Made by a program: the position numbers and the translations under genes | In this document: one piece after another, positions 28,445-39,560 of the stretch | Layout of the letters: every line of letters begins with the position of its first letter | Position numbering within the stretch: the first letter of the stretch is position 1 | Assembly (NCBI GenBank): GCA_018136815.1 | Contig: CM030931.1 | Span: 124,001 to 188,000, forward strand | DNA length: 64,000 bases | Source of the DNA: Isochrysis galbana | Lineage: Eukaryota; Haptophyta; Isochrysidales; Isochrysidaceae | Direction: 5' to 3' | The notes under the pieces: generated by a model | Databases searched by the model: none | Seen by the model: only the letters and a program-made list of their open reading frames with translations | What the model was told of the DNA's origin: nothing

Positions 28445-31399
28445 TTACGGCAGTATTCCGCTCACTGATACGTCCGATTCGCTTTCCTCATCAAATGTGC
28501 TGTACTCCGATGGAGAACTTGCCGTGGGCGACACCTCAGGCGCGTCAGGCTGGTCCGATAGCGTAGAGAGGGATGGGGATACGAACTCGACATGGGTTGG
28601 CATAGAACAGTCACCTTGGGTTAGGTCATCTCGGGAATAGCTAGCTGTGGTGCTACCAATAGGTGCACTTGCACCCTGACCTCGCCCCGGCAAAGTCGCG
28701 GTTGAGGTCACAGGTGTTGGTCTCGACGTATCCGCAGCGGTCGGCTTCGATTCGCTCACAGAGTCTTCGCCCTGAGCGTGGAAGAAGCTGCATCGCACGC
28801 CATCGGCTGGCCCGGAAGCCCTCTCAACGACCAGGTCCGCGCAATCCGCATGCTCGTCGAGCCCAGCCGTAGTCCAACGCGCCCGCTCATGCTGATCTGC
28901 GCCTCCACCCTCCGATCTTGGCGATCCAATGGCACCACCATCCGCAAGGGCTCCGTGGCTGTCAACGTTGACTGCTGAGGCTTCACTTGCCTCTGGGAGT
29001 CCCGCTGGTTGATGGAGTCCAGGTTTTCCCTCCGACTCATTAGCAATATACAAAGCTGGGCTAGCTGCCCTTGCGACACTTTCACAATCGCGTTGCTCTA
29101 CATCATTTTCTGATAATTCGAGGGACAGCTCTCCTTCCAAGCGACGGTCACTCTCCCTCTCCAAATCTACGGAGGGCGTAAGCTGCTTCTCCACCAAAAT
29201 ATCCGGCATCGCGACCCTAGCGGGAGGACCTCCGTGGCGTGATGAGCGATAAGATTGCAACAAGTCCTCCGGTTTTGGAGGACTCCTTGGCTGCTCCATA
29301 CTACTCTCGGCGGCGTATGGCCCGGCAGCACCCACGTGAGCGAGGAATGCACGTGCCGAGCATGGACCGGGTTTGTGCCCTTTATCCATAGCCCTACTAT
29401 CATCAGCCTTTAACCGCCGCAAGTCTAGGCGTAGCGTGGTTCCGGTAGCCGGGGGACTGAGCATATCCGCTTGCTCATTCGCAATGGATGGATGTCTGGC
29501 GTCAAGGAAGTCGCGCGCGGAAAGCGCGGGACGCGAAGTTGGCGAGGCTGCGATAGGATTAGACTCGCTTGTGGAAGCTGATGACGAAGAAGCTGCTTGG
29601 TACTCGGATGCGGCGCACGCCTGCTCAGGTGAGGTGCTGCGCAAATCTGGCGCCAATTGCTCACAAAAGGGGACAACAACGCCGTTATCGCTCCGATGCG
29701 CGTTGGATGCCAGCATCTCGCGCATGACCGCACGCGAGGGTAGGCTGCAGCGCGACATAGACGAAGAACGCACAGATGCAGATCTCACCCGCTTCGCTCC
29801 CATTGGGCGTTTGACCGAAACTGTCACATTGCGTGTCGATTTGGCCTCTTGATCCAACTGATTAAGTAGCGCTCTTCGGAAATCTTCCATTTGTCTAGCG
29901 ACAACGCATGATCCGTGCTGTCGCCGCTCGTCGCAATGACGTTGCAACAGTGCGGCAGACTGCACGACGAGCCCACACTGATTGCAGGAGTAGACTGGCC
30001 TAGTGTCGCCCTTGTTGCTCTGTAAGGACGACTTCTTCCCAAGCTTACGTGCTAGTGTAGAGGCGCCGATTCGTCGCTCGATCTCTGTGGGGTGAGTGCT
30101 CGGGGGCAGCCACCTGGAGTGCTCTGTGGGTGACGCAAGGCGACCCAGGTGCTGATGGCGCTTCATCGCTGAGCACAGAGCGGCCGCGACGCGTGGCCGC
30201 AAGCCGACCTTCTCCAGGTCGGCCGGCGTGAGGCGGGACAATGAATTCATGGTGTAGACACCCTCGCCAAGTAACACGGCCGCCGCAGCGTCCCTATAGC
30301 CACAAGTGCACACGGTTGGATCGATGGCAGCATATGGTCGGCCGACGGTGGTCGGGAGTCGTGCTGCGCACGATGCCGCGTGAAAACCATCAAGTAGGAG
30401 GATCAGCTGTGGGTCCATCGCTTCCATGCAAGCAACTTTGCGGAAGCGCCACGCTACGCCAGACGCGGCACTTGGAGCTCGTTCATCAGAGAAGGCTTCG
30501 AGGGAGCGCGGTGACGGATCAGCGTTGAACACACTGCCTTCAGGTCGGTGGAGCATCTCCTGAGCACGCAAGACGGCACCCAACAGCTCGGACGCCGCGC
30601 CGAGCGGGAGCCCTGATGCGCTAGCAAGATTACCCACTGTGAGTGCGGATGCTTGGGCAAGCGAGAGCACGCCGGCTTTGCCAAGATTGGCAACCGTGCT
30701 CTCGCCGGTGCCAAGCAACGCGGCGAGCTGGGCGAGTGCTTCATCGACGCGCGGCTGGCGCTGCATGCCGTCCCAGCTCTGCAGCGTCTCGGAGGACCCG
30801 TCCCCAGAGGTAGCAGTCACAGTGCACGAACCCGCTGCCTCCATGCCTGCTGAGATGTTGTCAGGTCCCCAAGTCACCCTGCACGGCACGCGCTCGCCCG
30901 CCGGCTCTGCAGCTGTCGGGGCGTGGGAAGTTGATAATGCCGCACTATGCCGCGCGTGCCACTCCTCAAGCACCGCCTCCGCCTCCTGCTGCTCCCACAT
31001 GCGAGCGATATCAATCGGCCGGCTGCCGCGCAAGTCGTGCACGTTGGCGTCCGCGCCCGCTTCGAGCAGGAGATGGAGGACGGCGCCATGTCCATGGCGT
31101 GCAGCATCATGCGCAGGAGTCCACCCTTCATTGTCCTTCACATCGACGCCCGCGCCCGCGCCCAGAAGCAGCCTTACGGCCGTTGGATGGCCTTGGCGAG
31201 CCGCAAAGTGGAGAGGAGTGAGATGGAAGGCATCTCTAGCGCTCACGTTGGCGCCGCCTGCGACGAGCCGCTGTAGTAAGGCAGTGTCGCCCGCGTAGGC
31301 CGAGATGTGCAACTCGGTCACCGCGCCCGCCGCTGCACGGAGCGAGCGTGGCCCCAGCGGGCCCTGCGATGGCGGTCGGCGCCTCCGACGCGCCGACAT
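28445..31399 (-). CDS. Ankyrin-repeat and C2H2 zinc-finger protein
   Basis: One frame of 984 residues, ATG at 31399. The N-terminus is basic (MSARRRRRPP). Four ankyrin repeats follow at about residues 25-150 (ELHISAYAGD, TPLHFAARQGH, TPAHDAARHGH and a final RPIDIAR). Two helical SAM- or HhH-like segments come next (about 215-275 and 375-405, with LTPADLEKVGL). A single C2H2-like finger with CNQC and H...H lies near residue 470. The rest is Ser/Glu-rich and probably disordered. The combination could suit a regulatory or DNA-associated adaptor, but the function is unknown. No introns are needed. Confidence 0.65.
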   Translation of the reverse strand: MSARRRRRPPSQGPLGPRSLRAAAGAVTELHISAYAGDTALLQRLVAGGANVSARDAFHLTPLHFAARQGHPTAVRLLLGAGAGVDVKDNEGWTPAHDAARHGHGAVLHLLLEAGADANVHDLRGSRPIDIARMWEQQEAEAVLEEWHARHSAALSTSHAPTAAEPAGERVPCRVTWGPDNISAGMEAAGSCTVTATSGDGSSETLQSWDGMQRQPRVDEALAQLAALLGTGESTVANLGKAGVLSLAQASALTVGNLASASGLPLGAASELLGAVLRAQEMLHRPEGSVFNADPSPRSLEAFSDERAPSAASGVAWRFRKVACMEAMDPQLILLLDGFHAASCAARLPTTVGRPYAAIDPTVCTCGYRDAAAAVLLGEGVYTMNSLSRLTPADLEKVGLRPRVAAALCSAMKRHQHLGRLASPTEHSRWLPPSTHPTEIERRIGASTLARKLGKKSSLQSNKGDTRPVYSCNQCGLVVQSAALLQRHCDERRQHGSCVVARQMEDFRRALLNQLDQEAKSTRNVTVSVKRPMGAKRVRSASVRSSSMSRCSLPSRAVMREMLASNAHRSDNGVVVPFCEQLAPDLRSTSPEQACAASEYQAASSSSASTSESNPIAASPTSRPALSARDFLDARHPSIANEQADMLSPPATGTTLRLDLRRLKADDSRAMDKGHKPGPCSARAFLAHVGAAGPYAAESSMEQPRSPPKPEDLLQSYRSSRHGGPPARVAMPDILVEKQLTPSVDLERESDRRLEGELSLELSENDVEQRDCESVARAASPALYIANESEGKPGLHQPAGLPEASEASAVNVDSHGALADGGAIGSPRSEGGGADQHERARWTTAGLDEHADCADLVVERASGPADGVRCSFFHAQGEDSVSESKPTAADTSRPTPVTSTATLPGRGQGASAPIGSTTASYSRDDLTQGDCSMPTHVEFVSPSLSTLSDQPDAPEVSPTASSPSEYSTFDEESESDVSVSGILP

Positions 31400-33006
31400 C
31401 CGCTGCAGTTCCGTTCAAACGAATAAAACAAAAAAGGGGGATCTAGAGGCTTGAGCTTCGCAGAGCGGCCCGCTTCGCAAATGAGTGCCCTCCCCCCCAG
31501 AAACCGCGCCAGAAACCGCGCAGCCGCGCTCGAAGACGTCCGGAAGGCTGCAGTGTACTGCCTGCGAGCTGCGAGCTGCGAGCGCTTTGGCGCTCCGGCG
31601 GCTTGGGCCGGCCCCGTGTCGGAGCGAAGCTGGTTTCCTCTTTGGAAACGAGTCGCGAGGGCGCACCGGCGGCTAGCGCGGCGCACGGTCCATCCGGGGA
31701 GCCCGGAACAGGCTCATCGGGAGAACTCCGGCTCGGACTACGGAGTAAAATCCAGTTCCCTCGCGAGTCCTGCCTCGAGTCTCGCGGGGCAGCGTCGAAG
31801 GACGCTGAAGGACGCGCTGCGGGACAGCGCTGAAGGGCGCTGAAGGACGCTTAAGGATGCGCTGCGTGACACCGCTGAAGGACGCTGAGGGGCGCTGAGG
31901 GACGCTGGGGGGCGCTGGGGGACGCTGGGGGACGCTGAGGGACGCTGAGGGACGCTGGGGGCTGGGGAACGCTGAGGGACACGCTGGGGGACTTTCGCGC
32001 GGGGGGGCGGTCGGCCTGTCGGGCGTGGCCGCAAGAGGAAGAGCCTCTTCAAGAGGATGTGAGAGGACGCCACCCACCCCTGGCCGCCTTGCTCGCGGTG
32101 TGTCCCGAGCTCGCGAGGTATGGGGTGAATATGGTGTGAACTGTTTCTCGTCCCTTGGGGGTGTGGGGCCTGCGCTCCGAGCTCGCGATGGGGTGGTGTG
32201 AATATGTGAATATGGTGTGAACGCTTTTATGTGAATATGGTGTGAACTCTTTCCCGTTCTCTGGGGGTGTGGGGCCGGCGCCCCGAGCTCGCGAGGTAGC
32301 TCGCGAGCTATGAACTCCCTCCTTCAGGGAGGGTGCCAACACATTCACACAAGACACAACACATTTCCACAACACCTCGCTACGAGCGGCGGGAATTTCG
32401 AATTTCGTCCAATTCCTTCCTTACCTCCTCCGAGGGGGAGTCCACAACAGCCATTCCCACAACACCTCACGAGCGGCGGGAATTTCACGAAATTCCTTCC
32501 TTACCTCCTCAGAGGGGGAGTCCACAACACATTCGGTGTGCACATCCAAACCAAGATATCATACGCACGCACGGCGCCCCCGCGAGGGGGACGCGCGTCG
32601 GGAAACTTTTTGATGTGCGTACCCTGTGCATGTCGGCAAGTGATTGCAACTCACAACTCATCACATTCAGAGACCATACTCATACTCATACTACTAGCCA
32701 AATTATTGTATAAACGAAAAAGAAAAATGGTGGGGGATTTAATCTAACCCGCCGAGGCGTGCGTCCGTCCATAGTCAATGTATAATGTATAATAATAAAC
32801 CCATTATACAGAGGCGAGATTTCGGCCGACTTTTCGGCCTAAAGGCGCCCACTGTAAACTCGAACCTTATCGTTATACTTATACATTTGCGCAAAAAATT
32901 AAAATGGATGTTTTACAAAACTTCACATGGTCCACTTTCGACTGAACGCGACCTGAGAGCGGCGCGCCCCGCGCCGGTCCTCGTCCTTGGGCGCAGATGC
33001 GAACGC
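31400..33006. repeat. Minisatellite cluster, no gene
   Basis: Three repeat blocks follow one another. 31793-31990 holds about 18 units of a 10-11 bp GGACGCTGAGG motif. 32095-32295 has units with GGTGTGAATATGGTGTGAAC and TGGGGCC..CGAGCTCGCGA. 32367-32530 has two copies (about 87 and 74 bp) carrying GAGCGGCGGGAATTTC and CCTTCCTTACCTCCTC. After 32650 the DNA turns AT-rich and featureless. Confidence 0.8.
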
Positions 33007-35499
33007 TCATAGGAGTGGCGTGGCTTTACAAGCGGTTGTGGATGAAACACTTTCACTCACAAACCACGAGAACTCCACCTCAGCGCAGTCACCACTCCAC
33101 CCTAAGTGTAGGAAAGGGTTCAAGCTTGATNNNNNNNNNNNNNNNNNNNNNNNNNNNNNNNNNNNNNNNNNNNNNNNNNNNNNNNNNNNNNNNNNNNNNN
33201 NNNNNNNNNNNNNNNNNNNNNNNNNNNNNNCGCCAGGATAATTGGATGAAGCTCTTGCGCCTTGCTCTTGCCGAATGAGAACGCCGAGGGAAGAGTTGCT
33301 CGAGCTCGCTTGATGTTCGAATGAATCAACTAAGGGTTGAGCGGCTGGAGCGGCTGGAGCGGCTGGAGCGGCTGGAGCGGCCGCGGCTTCGGCCTGCGCT
33401 TGCCTCGCCAGCTCTTTTGCCTGCTCCTCCGCCTTCCGCTGCTTCGCCGCGGCCTTCCTCTGTCCTTTCGTCTTGCCCGTACCCGGTGCGGAGGGCTGCT
33501 CCGCAGTGCAGACCTGCGGCGAGTTCGGGAGGACACGTTGGTAACGACGTGCTCGCTGAGTACGGATGGGGCGCTCATTGAGGCACCGCGCTGCGACCCG
33601 TGGATAAGGCGCAAGGGAGAGGCGGCGTACCGGAGCCCTTGAGATGCCCGTTCCTAGGGTGGTACACGAGCAGGAGGCGCCTCCAGCGCTAAGACTGGGC
33701 CCTCCAAACGCGACCCCTGCTCCGCTTCTGACCATTGCGCCACCGCCACATGCCACCCACCCATCTGACCCTCCACTGGGGCGCGCCATGCTCGGCCCGG
33801 CCATAACGCATGCATCCGGACGGTAGCGTCGAGCGCCAGGGGCGAAGGGCGATTCAGAGTATGTCGGTCCCGAGGCGATGACTGCGGAAGGCACGCTGCC
33901 CATTGGCGCGCCACGGCCGGCCAGGACCGACCGCTGTTGCTGCCGCACCCATGCTCCCGAGACTGGCCGTTGTGCTGCCTGGCGAGTCTCTTCGAGCGAT
34001 GGGAAGGCCTCAGGGGGGCTGAGTTCCGGCTGCCGTGCCTGCACGTGGCGAGCAGGAGCAGCGCCAGTTCCGCTGTGCCATAAGCCTGCCGCCCCGCGGA
34101 CGGCCTGGTGTGTGACCTGTTCGTCGGCCTCCTCGTACCTGCCGCGGTTGGACGGCGTAGGAGCGGGAGCACTGCTTAGCCTAGGCGGAGGGCTTGCGTC
34201 GCGAGGAGCGGCGCCCGCCGAGTCTGCCGCCGCGGCGGGGTAATGTGGCCGGCCAGCTGATGCCCCCGGCACCGCATCATCATCAACCATGGTGAAGCCG
34301 TCGTAGTGATCGGTCACCGCAGGCTCCTCCGGAAGGCGCCGCCCGCGGCCGCGGCCGAATGGCGCCTGCGCCCGGCCGGCACCGTCGCTCGCGCGCGAGG
34401 TGGTCTCGCCCCTGCCAGCTGCGGCGGGCGTGCGCGTGCCCCCGCTAGCAAAGAGACTTTGGATGATTCTGCTCGCCTCCTGCTGCAATGCGGCGACCTG
34501 GTTGCCTGAGCCGTCGGCCGCAAACTGGTCACGGTGATCAAATGCATAGGTCACACGCAGCGGCTGCAGCCGATGTTGCTTGAGGTACGCATCGAGAGCG
34601 ACGCACTCGTCGCGCCGAAGATCTCTGCGCGAGAAGGGATGCTCAAAGCGGCCGGTGCTCACGAGGTAGGAAGCGAGCACGTTCCCGTCGAAGTGGTCAT
34701 TCTCGGTCGTACGCTTTAAGTCGGCTGGCAGGTTGAACGGGGGATATGGCAAGTCGGCGAGCGGTTCGAGCGAGATTGGGTCGACAGCGGCCTCAGCGCC
34801 GCCACTCGATCTCGGCGACATCAGATTCTCTCTCGCCTGCTTGATGGCTGCGTTTGGCGTGCTCGGCGCATGGCGCACGATGCCCACGATGGCGCCGCTT
34901 CCGGTCGCGCCACCCTTGTTGCCGCTCTGTACTCCACGATCGCCACCGCTATCGAGCGCTCCGGCCGGCATGGCGCCAGAGGAGGAAGAGGAGGGCCCCT
35001 TTCCCCTCTGCGCTCCCTGTGGAGACGCCTCCCCTCTTCTCCCTGGTGTAGAGCGGGCGGGGGCGGGCACGTCGAGGCTGGCCCCGTCCCAACTCGATGA
35101 GCCTCCCTCGTCTTGTATAGAAGCAGAGGAAGCGGCGCCTCTTCCTCTCTCCTCTCTCTCCCCTCCTTCCCCTCTCTTATCTCTCCCTCTCTCCCTTCCC
35201 TCCTCTCTCTCTCCCTCTCCCTCCCTCTCCCTCCCTTTCCCTCTCTCTCTCTCCTTCCCTCCCTCTTTCTCTCTCTCTCCCTCTTTCTCTCTCTCTCTCC
35301 CCCCCCCCCCCCCCCTCTCTTTCTCGCCTCCCCTCTCTCTTTGGATGAGGGTGGCGATGGCTCGGTAGCGCGCAACGCACTCACGGATCGGCCTGCCCAC
35401 GTGCTCGCTGATCCGAGCCCACCGCTCCTCCTTCCCTACGCTCGCAGGGTAGAGCCGCAGGGCAGACTGAAGCAGAGAGTCTTCCTCGCCGCTCCACAT
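33007..35499 (-). CDS. SANT/Myb-domain protein with RING/U-box-like motif, interrupted by gap
   Basis: ATG at 35499; open to 33007 across the 100-N gap, so length and C-terminus are unknown. Residues 1-50 form a SANT/Myb-like domain (WSGEEDSLL...RWARISEHVG...CVARYRAI). Then comes an Arg/Glu/Gly-rich stretch encoded by a pure purine tract (35150-35340). A conserved-looking block follows near residue 245 (DPISLEPLADLPYPPF, then GNVLASYLVSTG and HPFSRRDLRRDEC), resembling a RING/U-box-related module. The remainder is low complexity, ending in a Lys/Ala helix and an Ala-Pro repeat before the gap. A chromatin or ubiquitin role would be speculation. The purine tract may be an unrecognised intron, although it lacks any GT. 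Confidence 0.55.
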   Translation of the reverse strand: MWSGEEDSLLQSALRLYPASVGKEERWARISEHVGRPIRECVARYRAIATLIQRERGGEKERGGGGGREREKEGEREKEGGKERERGKGREREGEGEREEGRERGRDKRGEGGEREERGRGAASSASIQDEGGSSSWDGASLDVPAPARSTPGRRGEASPQGAQRGKGPSSSSSGAMPAGALDSGGDRGVQSGNKGGATGSGAIVGIVRHAPSTPNAAIKQARENLMSPRSSGGAEAAVDPISLEPLADLPYPPFNLPADLKRTTENDHFDGNVLASYLVSTGRFEHPFSRRDLRRDECVALDAYLKQHRLQPLRVTYAFDHRDQFAADGSGNQVAALQQEASRIIQSLFASGGTRTPAAAGRGETTSRASDGAGRAQAPFGRGRGRRLPEEPAVTDHYDGFTMVDDDAVPGASAGRPHYPAAAADSAGAAPRDASPPPRLSSAPAPTPSNRGRYEEADEQVTHQAVRGAAGLWHSGTGAAPARHVQARQPELSPPEAFPSLEETRQAAQRPVSGAWVRQQQRSVLAGRGAPMGSVPSAVIASGPTYSESPFAPGARRYRPDACVMAGPSMARPSGGSDGWVACGGGAMVRSGAGVAFGGPSLSAGGASCSCTTLGTGISRAPVRRLSLAPYPRVAARCLNERPIRTQRARRYQRVLPNSPQVCTAEQPSAPGTGKTKGQRKAAAKQRKAEEQAKELARQAQAEAAAAPAAPAAPAAPAAQPLVDSFEHQASSSNSSLGVLIRQEQGARASSNYPGXXXXXXXXXXXXXXXXXXXXXXXXXXXXXXXXXXSSLNPFLHLGWSGDCAEVEFSWFVSESVSSTTACKATPLL
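33131..33230. other. Assembly gap (100 N)
   Basis: One hundred consecutive N inside the C-terminal part of the SANT protein frame. Confidence 0.99.
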
Positions 35500-38315
35500 C
35501 TCGACCTACTCTCTCTCCCTCCCCCTCTCCTCCCCTCGCACTTCCTCGTTCTCGTCGGACTTCTCTCCTCTCTTTCTCTCTCTCCGTCGGAGTTTTTTTG
35601 TTGTGGTAGTATAACCTTAGTGCTGCGGGACCGTAGCCCTTCGCCCTTCGACGGCAACGGAGTAGGAGTCCCTATCTGTCAGAGTTTTCTTGTTGTCCTA
35701 GTTTAATCCTAGTGCTGAGGGACCGTGCCTCAACGGCAACGGAGCCCCTACCCCGCGATGGGGGTGTGCGCGGTTGGTGCATGGCTCGTCCGGTGTATGT
35801 GGCTAGTGGTTAGGGATGCGCTAGCCAACAAGCCAAGACCTCGTACGACTACGGGCTACAGGGCGGTTGAAATGTTTTGTGCTACAATCTACAATGTACC
35901 CCTATGGGGTACGAAATCTATGGAATCGTACCCCTCTACCGGATTCCCCCGCCATGGCGGCCCTCTCGGCCCAACGGTGGGCATTGGCTCCGGCGAGAAT
36001 TTCGTTTCGGACCCACCCAAATTTCGTTTCGAATTTTTGCTTGCCCTGACCCAAATTTTGGGGATCATTTCGTTCGAAATTTGCTTCGAGCGCCGCCGCG
36101 GACGCCTGCACGTCGGTGCCCTAGTGCCCTAGGTCGGTGTCTTCGGCACTTCGGCAGGCGACTACCGACTACGTGGCTACCTATCTATGACCTACACACA
36201 CACATGTATGTGCTCGCGTGCTGGCTTTCACACATCTTACTACGTACATAAGCGCGCCCGCCGCACTTTTTGCTTTTTGGCACTACACTATACACCTCAT
36301 TTTAGAGGCGGCCTTAACAGATAACAGATATTCATTATACAATATAAAATATTGTTGATCAAGATGCTCTAGTCAACCCAGAGCACACACATCATTAACT
36401 ACGCACTACGCATCGATCGTCAGCACATATTTTTCACATCTCACATCTCACACATCGCCATTTCGCCTCAGACCTCTGTCAGACCAACGGTTAAAAGTAA
36501 AGTCAGCCCAAAACCCTCTTGTTATACCGACTCATCAGGGACACCTGCAAATGGTCTGCCAACACCCTAGTTTGCTGCTCACCATCACCATACACCATAC
36601 ATAACACGAAGCAAAGAAAACACCCGTTCACGGGCCGGCCGATGATGGGTTGCTCGCGGGCGTCATCCGGCTGTGGGCTTGCAAATTTCGCTCCCGCGTG
36701 ACCCAAATTTCGGTCAAAATTTTTATTTCGATGATGGACCCAATTTTCATAAAAAAATTCTCGAAATTCTCGCCAGAGCCAAGGTGGGCACCCGTTGCCC
36801 GAAATCTGTGCGCAGCCCTGCAGCTGCAGCCCTCGGCCATAGTGTCCCCTGAGTCCATCTAGCCGCGGAGGTTCGGAGCTCACCTATTGAGTCTCGTCAG
36901 AGCCGCCAAAAGTCGGGCACTCTGAGTGAGGTCCTCCATTGCTCCTTCCCCCCCTCGCGCGGACCCTCCGTCGTGAGTCGTGAGCCGTCGCACGATGCCC
37001 GACACGCCTGCGGGAGTACCTCCTACCTAGCTGACCCATGCCATCCCATGTCGCGGGCCACCACATGTCTAACTAAGGTCTAAGGTACCACAATCCTGCG
37101 ACGACCAGAGCTCAGCCCACTTACGACCACTCGAACGACAAACCGAGACAGGTGCGCACGCGCGCCGCAGGCGCGCACAGGAGCCACAATCTCACTCTAG
37201 ACCACATGAGCAACGTCTTTGGCGCAACCGCACATTGCGAGTAGGCCTTGGCAGAAATATCCGGATATATCTACTGGATATTTGGGCGAATTTTGGCAGG
37301 ACTAGCTATCTCTGGATATTTCCATGGGTGCTCTGGATACTGGGTGGATAATATTTGGGTGGGTGTGGGGGGTCTACGCGCGAAAACAAAACCCTTGCAG
37401 AGCAAGAATGAGCGCGTGGCTCGGCTGGGGGACCGACAACCGACAAGTCTGCGCCCACCACGGTCACTTGCGGCGACGACGTCACGTGGACGTTGCGCCC
37501 TCCCGAGTACATCAAAACGGACCAGCGCACAGAGCCACGTGTTAAGCCCACGCTCAACAAAGGTCAAAGGTGACGAGCCCATCGATACCGGCCAGGATGG
37601 ATAGGTTAGTGCGAGTGTGTGCGACCCTCAAGAACCAGCGTGCAACCTACTAGTGACCCCCCACCGTGCTCGCGAGAGCTCTTGATTCTGCATGGCCACC
37701 ACCTCCTGGCCATTCTTTGGCCGATCGCGGGCGATCGGACGTCGTGGAAGCTCCGCGTTTCTAATAGTGATGCGCCCCGCATCCCACATTCACATTCACC
37801 ACTCTGATTCCCTCCTGTGAGCGCCCGCATCAGTATTCGGTATTTGGCGAGCAAGGTGTATAAGGTGGGCGGCGGGCAGCGGCGACGGTCTACAGTTAGG
37901 GGCGTCAATTGGTAGCCGGGGGCCACTGCCACTACAATCTAATGACTGAGAACGAGGGGGAAAAATCAAAAGTGGGTTTCACCGCTTGTGTGTGTGGGTT
38001 TTTCTCTACGAGTGTTGTCGAAGGTCAACAAAGCAAAGCGCCTGACAAAGTTCACGTAAAACCCCTAGACACACACATTCCCCCACTCCCCCCTCAACCT
38101 GACTGTCAAGGCTCCTGCGAGTGGCCCCTCCCCGCCTCCCGCGCCCGCAGGCCCCGCCCCAGCGCTCGCTATCATGAGGTTGTTCGAGGTCCGACCGCTG
38201 CACCTACGCAAGGCTTCTCGCACAAGCTAAATTCAAAGCGGATGGGCGTGAGATGCACGCACGACGTCCAGCCCTGGCGATCATATGGGAAGACTTAGAA
38301 CATGATGTCCAGCCT
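35500..38315. other. Intergenic region with weak repeats
   Basis: No supported gene. A short inverted pair (35969-36010 and 36765-36800) shares a block around TTGGCTCyGGCGAGAATTTCG, each followed by clusters of AAATTTCG. A stretch at 37255-37365 repeats GGATATT about six times. The last 300 bp lie beyond the stop of the racemase-like gene. Confidence 0.5.
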
Positions 38316-39560
38316 CTATTGCGCCCCCACGCCCACCAAGCGTGCCCATTCAGAGAGCTCAATGTTGCCACCGCACACGATCGCAGCCACGGTGCGTATG
38401 GGCTGGCCGAGCCTCTCACAATTTTGCCTCTCAACGGCAAAGGCGGGTGAGAGCACCGCCGCGAGAGCCAGCGCCCCAGCGGGCTCAACCACCTGGCGGA
38501 GATGCGAGGCCATCGCAGTCATAGCCTCGCGTAGCTGCGCATCCCCCACGGACAGCACAAGCGGCTGGACGAGGTGGCGGAGCGCCCACGCCGTCTCACC
38601 TGATGGGGCTCACGAGGATTTGGGGTGTGGGCGCAAAGGGCAAGTGCAAGCGTGAACGGTGCTCCACCGGACAAAGGGGCGACGCATTCAGCGCGGCGCA
38701 CCGAGCGGCTGCGTGCGGATCGCATCGGCGATCGTGTCTATCGGCCTCTCAGCGGCGGCAGGGTCGAGAACACGCTGCCCCATTGCAAACGCTTCGGCTA
38801 GGCGCTTGCCCCGCGGCTCGGCGGCAAAGACGCGGATGCCACGCGTGGCCGCGGCCAATGCTACGCCCGTAATCATTCCTCCACCGCTCGTCGGCACCAC
38901 GATTGCGTCCAAGCCCGGGCACTGCTCGATCAACTCTAGCGCCATGGTGCCCTGCCCGGCGATTACGAGCGGGTCCTCATAGGGGTGAATGATGGCGGCG
39001 CCGCCCATGCGCTGCGCCTCCTCAATGACCGTCTCGCGACGCGCGCGCTGCGTCGGCGCACATACAACCACCTTCGCGCCGAATGCGCGGGCGTTCTCCT
39101 GCTTGGCGACGGGCGTGCCCTCGGGCACCACGATGGTGCACCTCAGCCCTCTGCCGGCGGCAGCGGCGGCAACAGCAGCGGCATGGTTACCACTGGAGTG
39201 GGCGGCGACGCCCGCCTGTGCGCGCTCCTCTGAGAGCGCGAGCACCGCGTTGAGCGCGCCACGCAGCTTGAACGAGCCGGTGGCCTGCAAATGCTCCGCC
39301 TTGAAGAAGAGGGAGCAACCCGCCTCGCGGTCGAGAGCCTCAGAGCGGAGCACTGGCGTCCGCTGCACGCGGCCAGAGAGGCGGACCGCAGCCTCAGCCA
39401 CGGAACTGGCCGAGGGCATCGCGCGCCCGCCGCCACACGCCGCAGACGACGAGAAGCCGCTGGAGAGGCAGAGCGCCGCTGGCGGCCGCGCGAGGCGAAG
39501 CGTCCACCCCGCCCGCCGAGCGAGGAGAGGAGAGGTGTACTCCATGAAAAGGGCGGACAT
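38316..39560 (-). CDS. PLP-dependent serine racemase / threonine dehydratase-like enzyme
   Basis: Exons 39560-38702 and 38599-38316, joined by a 102-bp intron (donor GTGCGC, acceptor CATCAG); 380 residues. Fold-type II PLP enzymes of this family racemise or dehydrate serine and threonine. Visible: the PLP-lysine motif GSFKLRGA with K98; SSGNHA at 122-127, which holds the substrate carboxylate; the phosphate-binding glycine loop TSGGGMITG; the family's EPAGALALA near the cofactor pyridine; and CGGN near the end. The splice joins RTQPLG to ETAWALRHL, as the family alignment needs; without it the frame stops. Residues 1-45 are basic and Ser/Ala-rich, suggesting an organelle presequence. A second in-frame Met (MEYTS) is five residues in. 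There is no C-terminal ACT domain, so it is not the biosynthetic, isoleucine-regulated type. Racemase and dehydratase cannot be told apart here. Confidence 0.87.
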
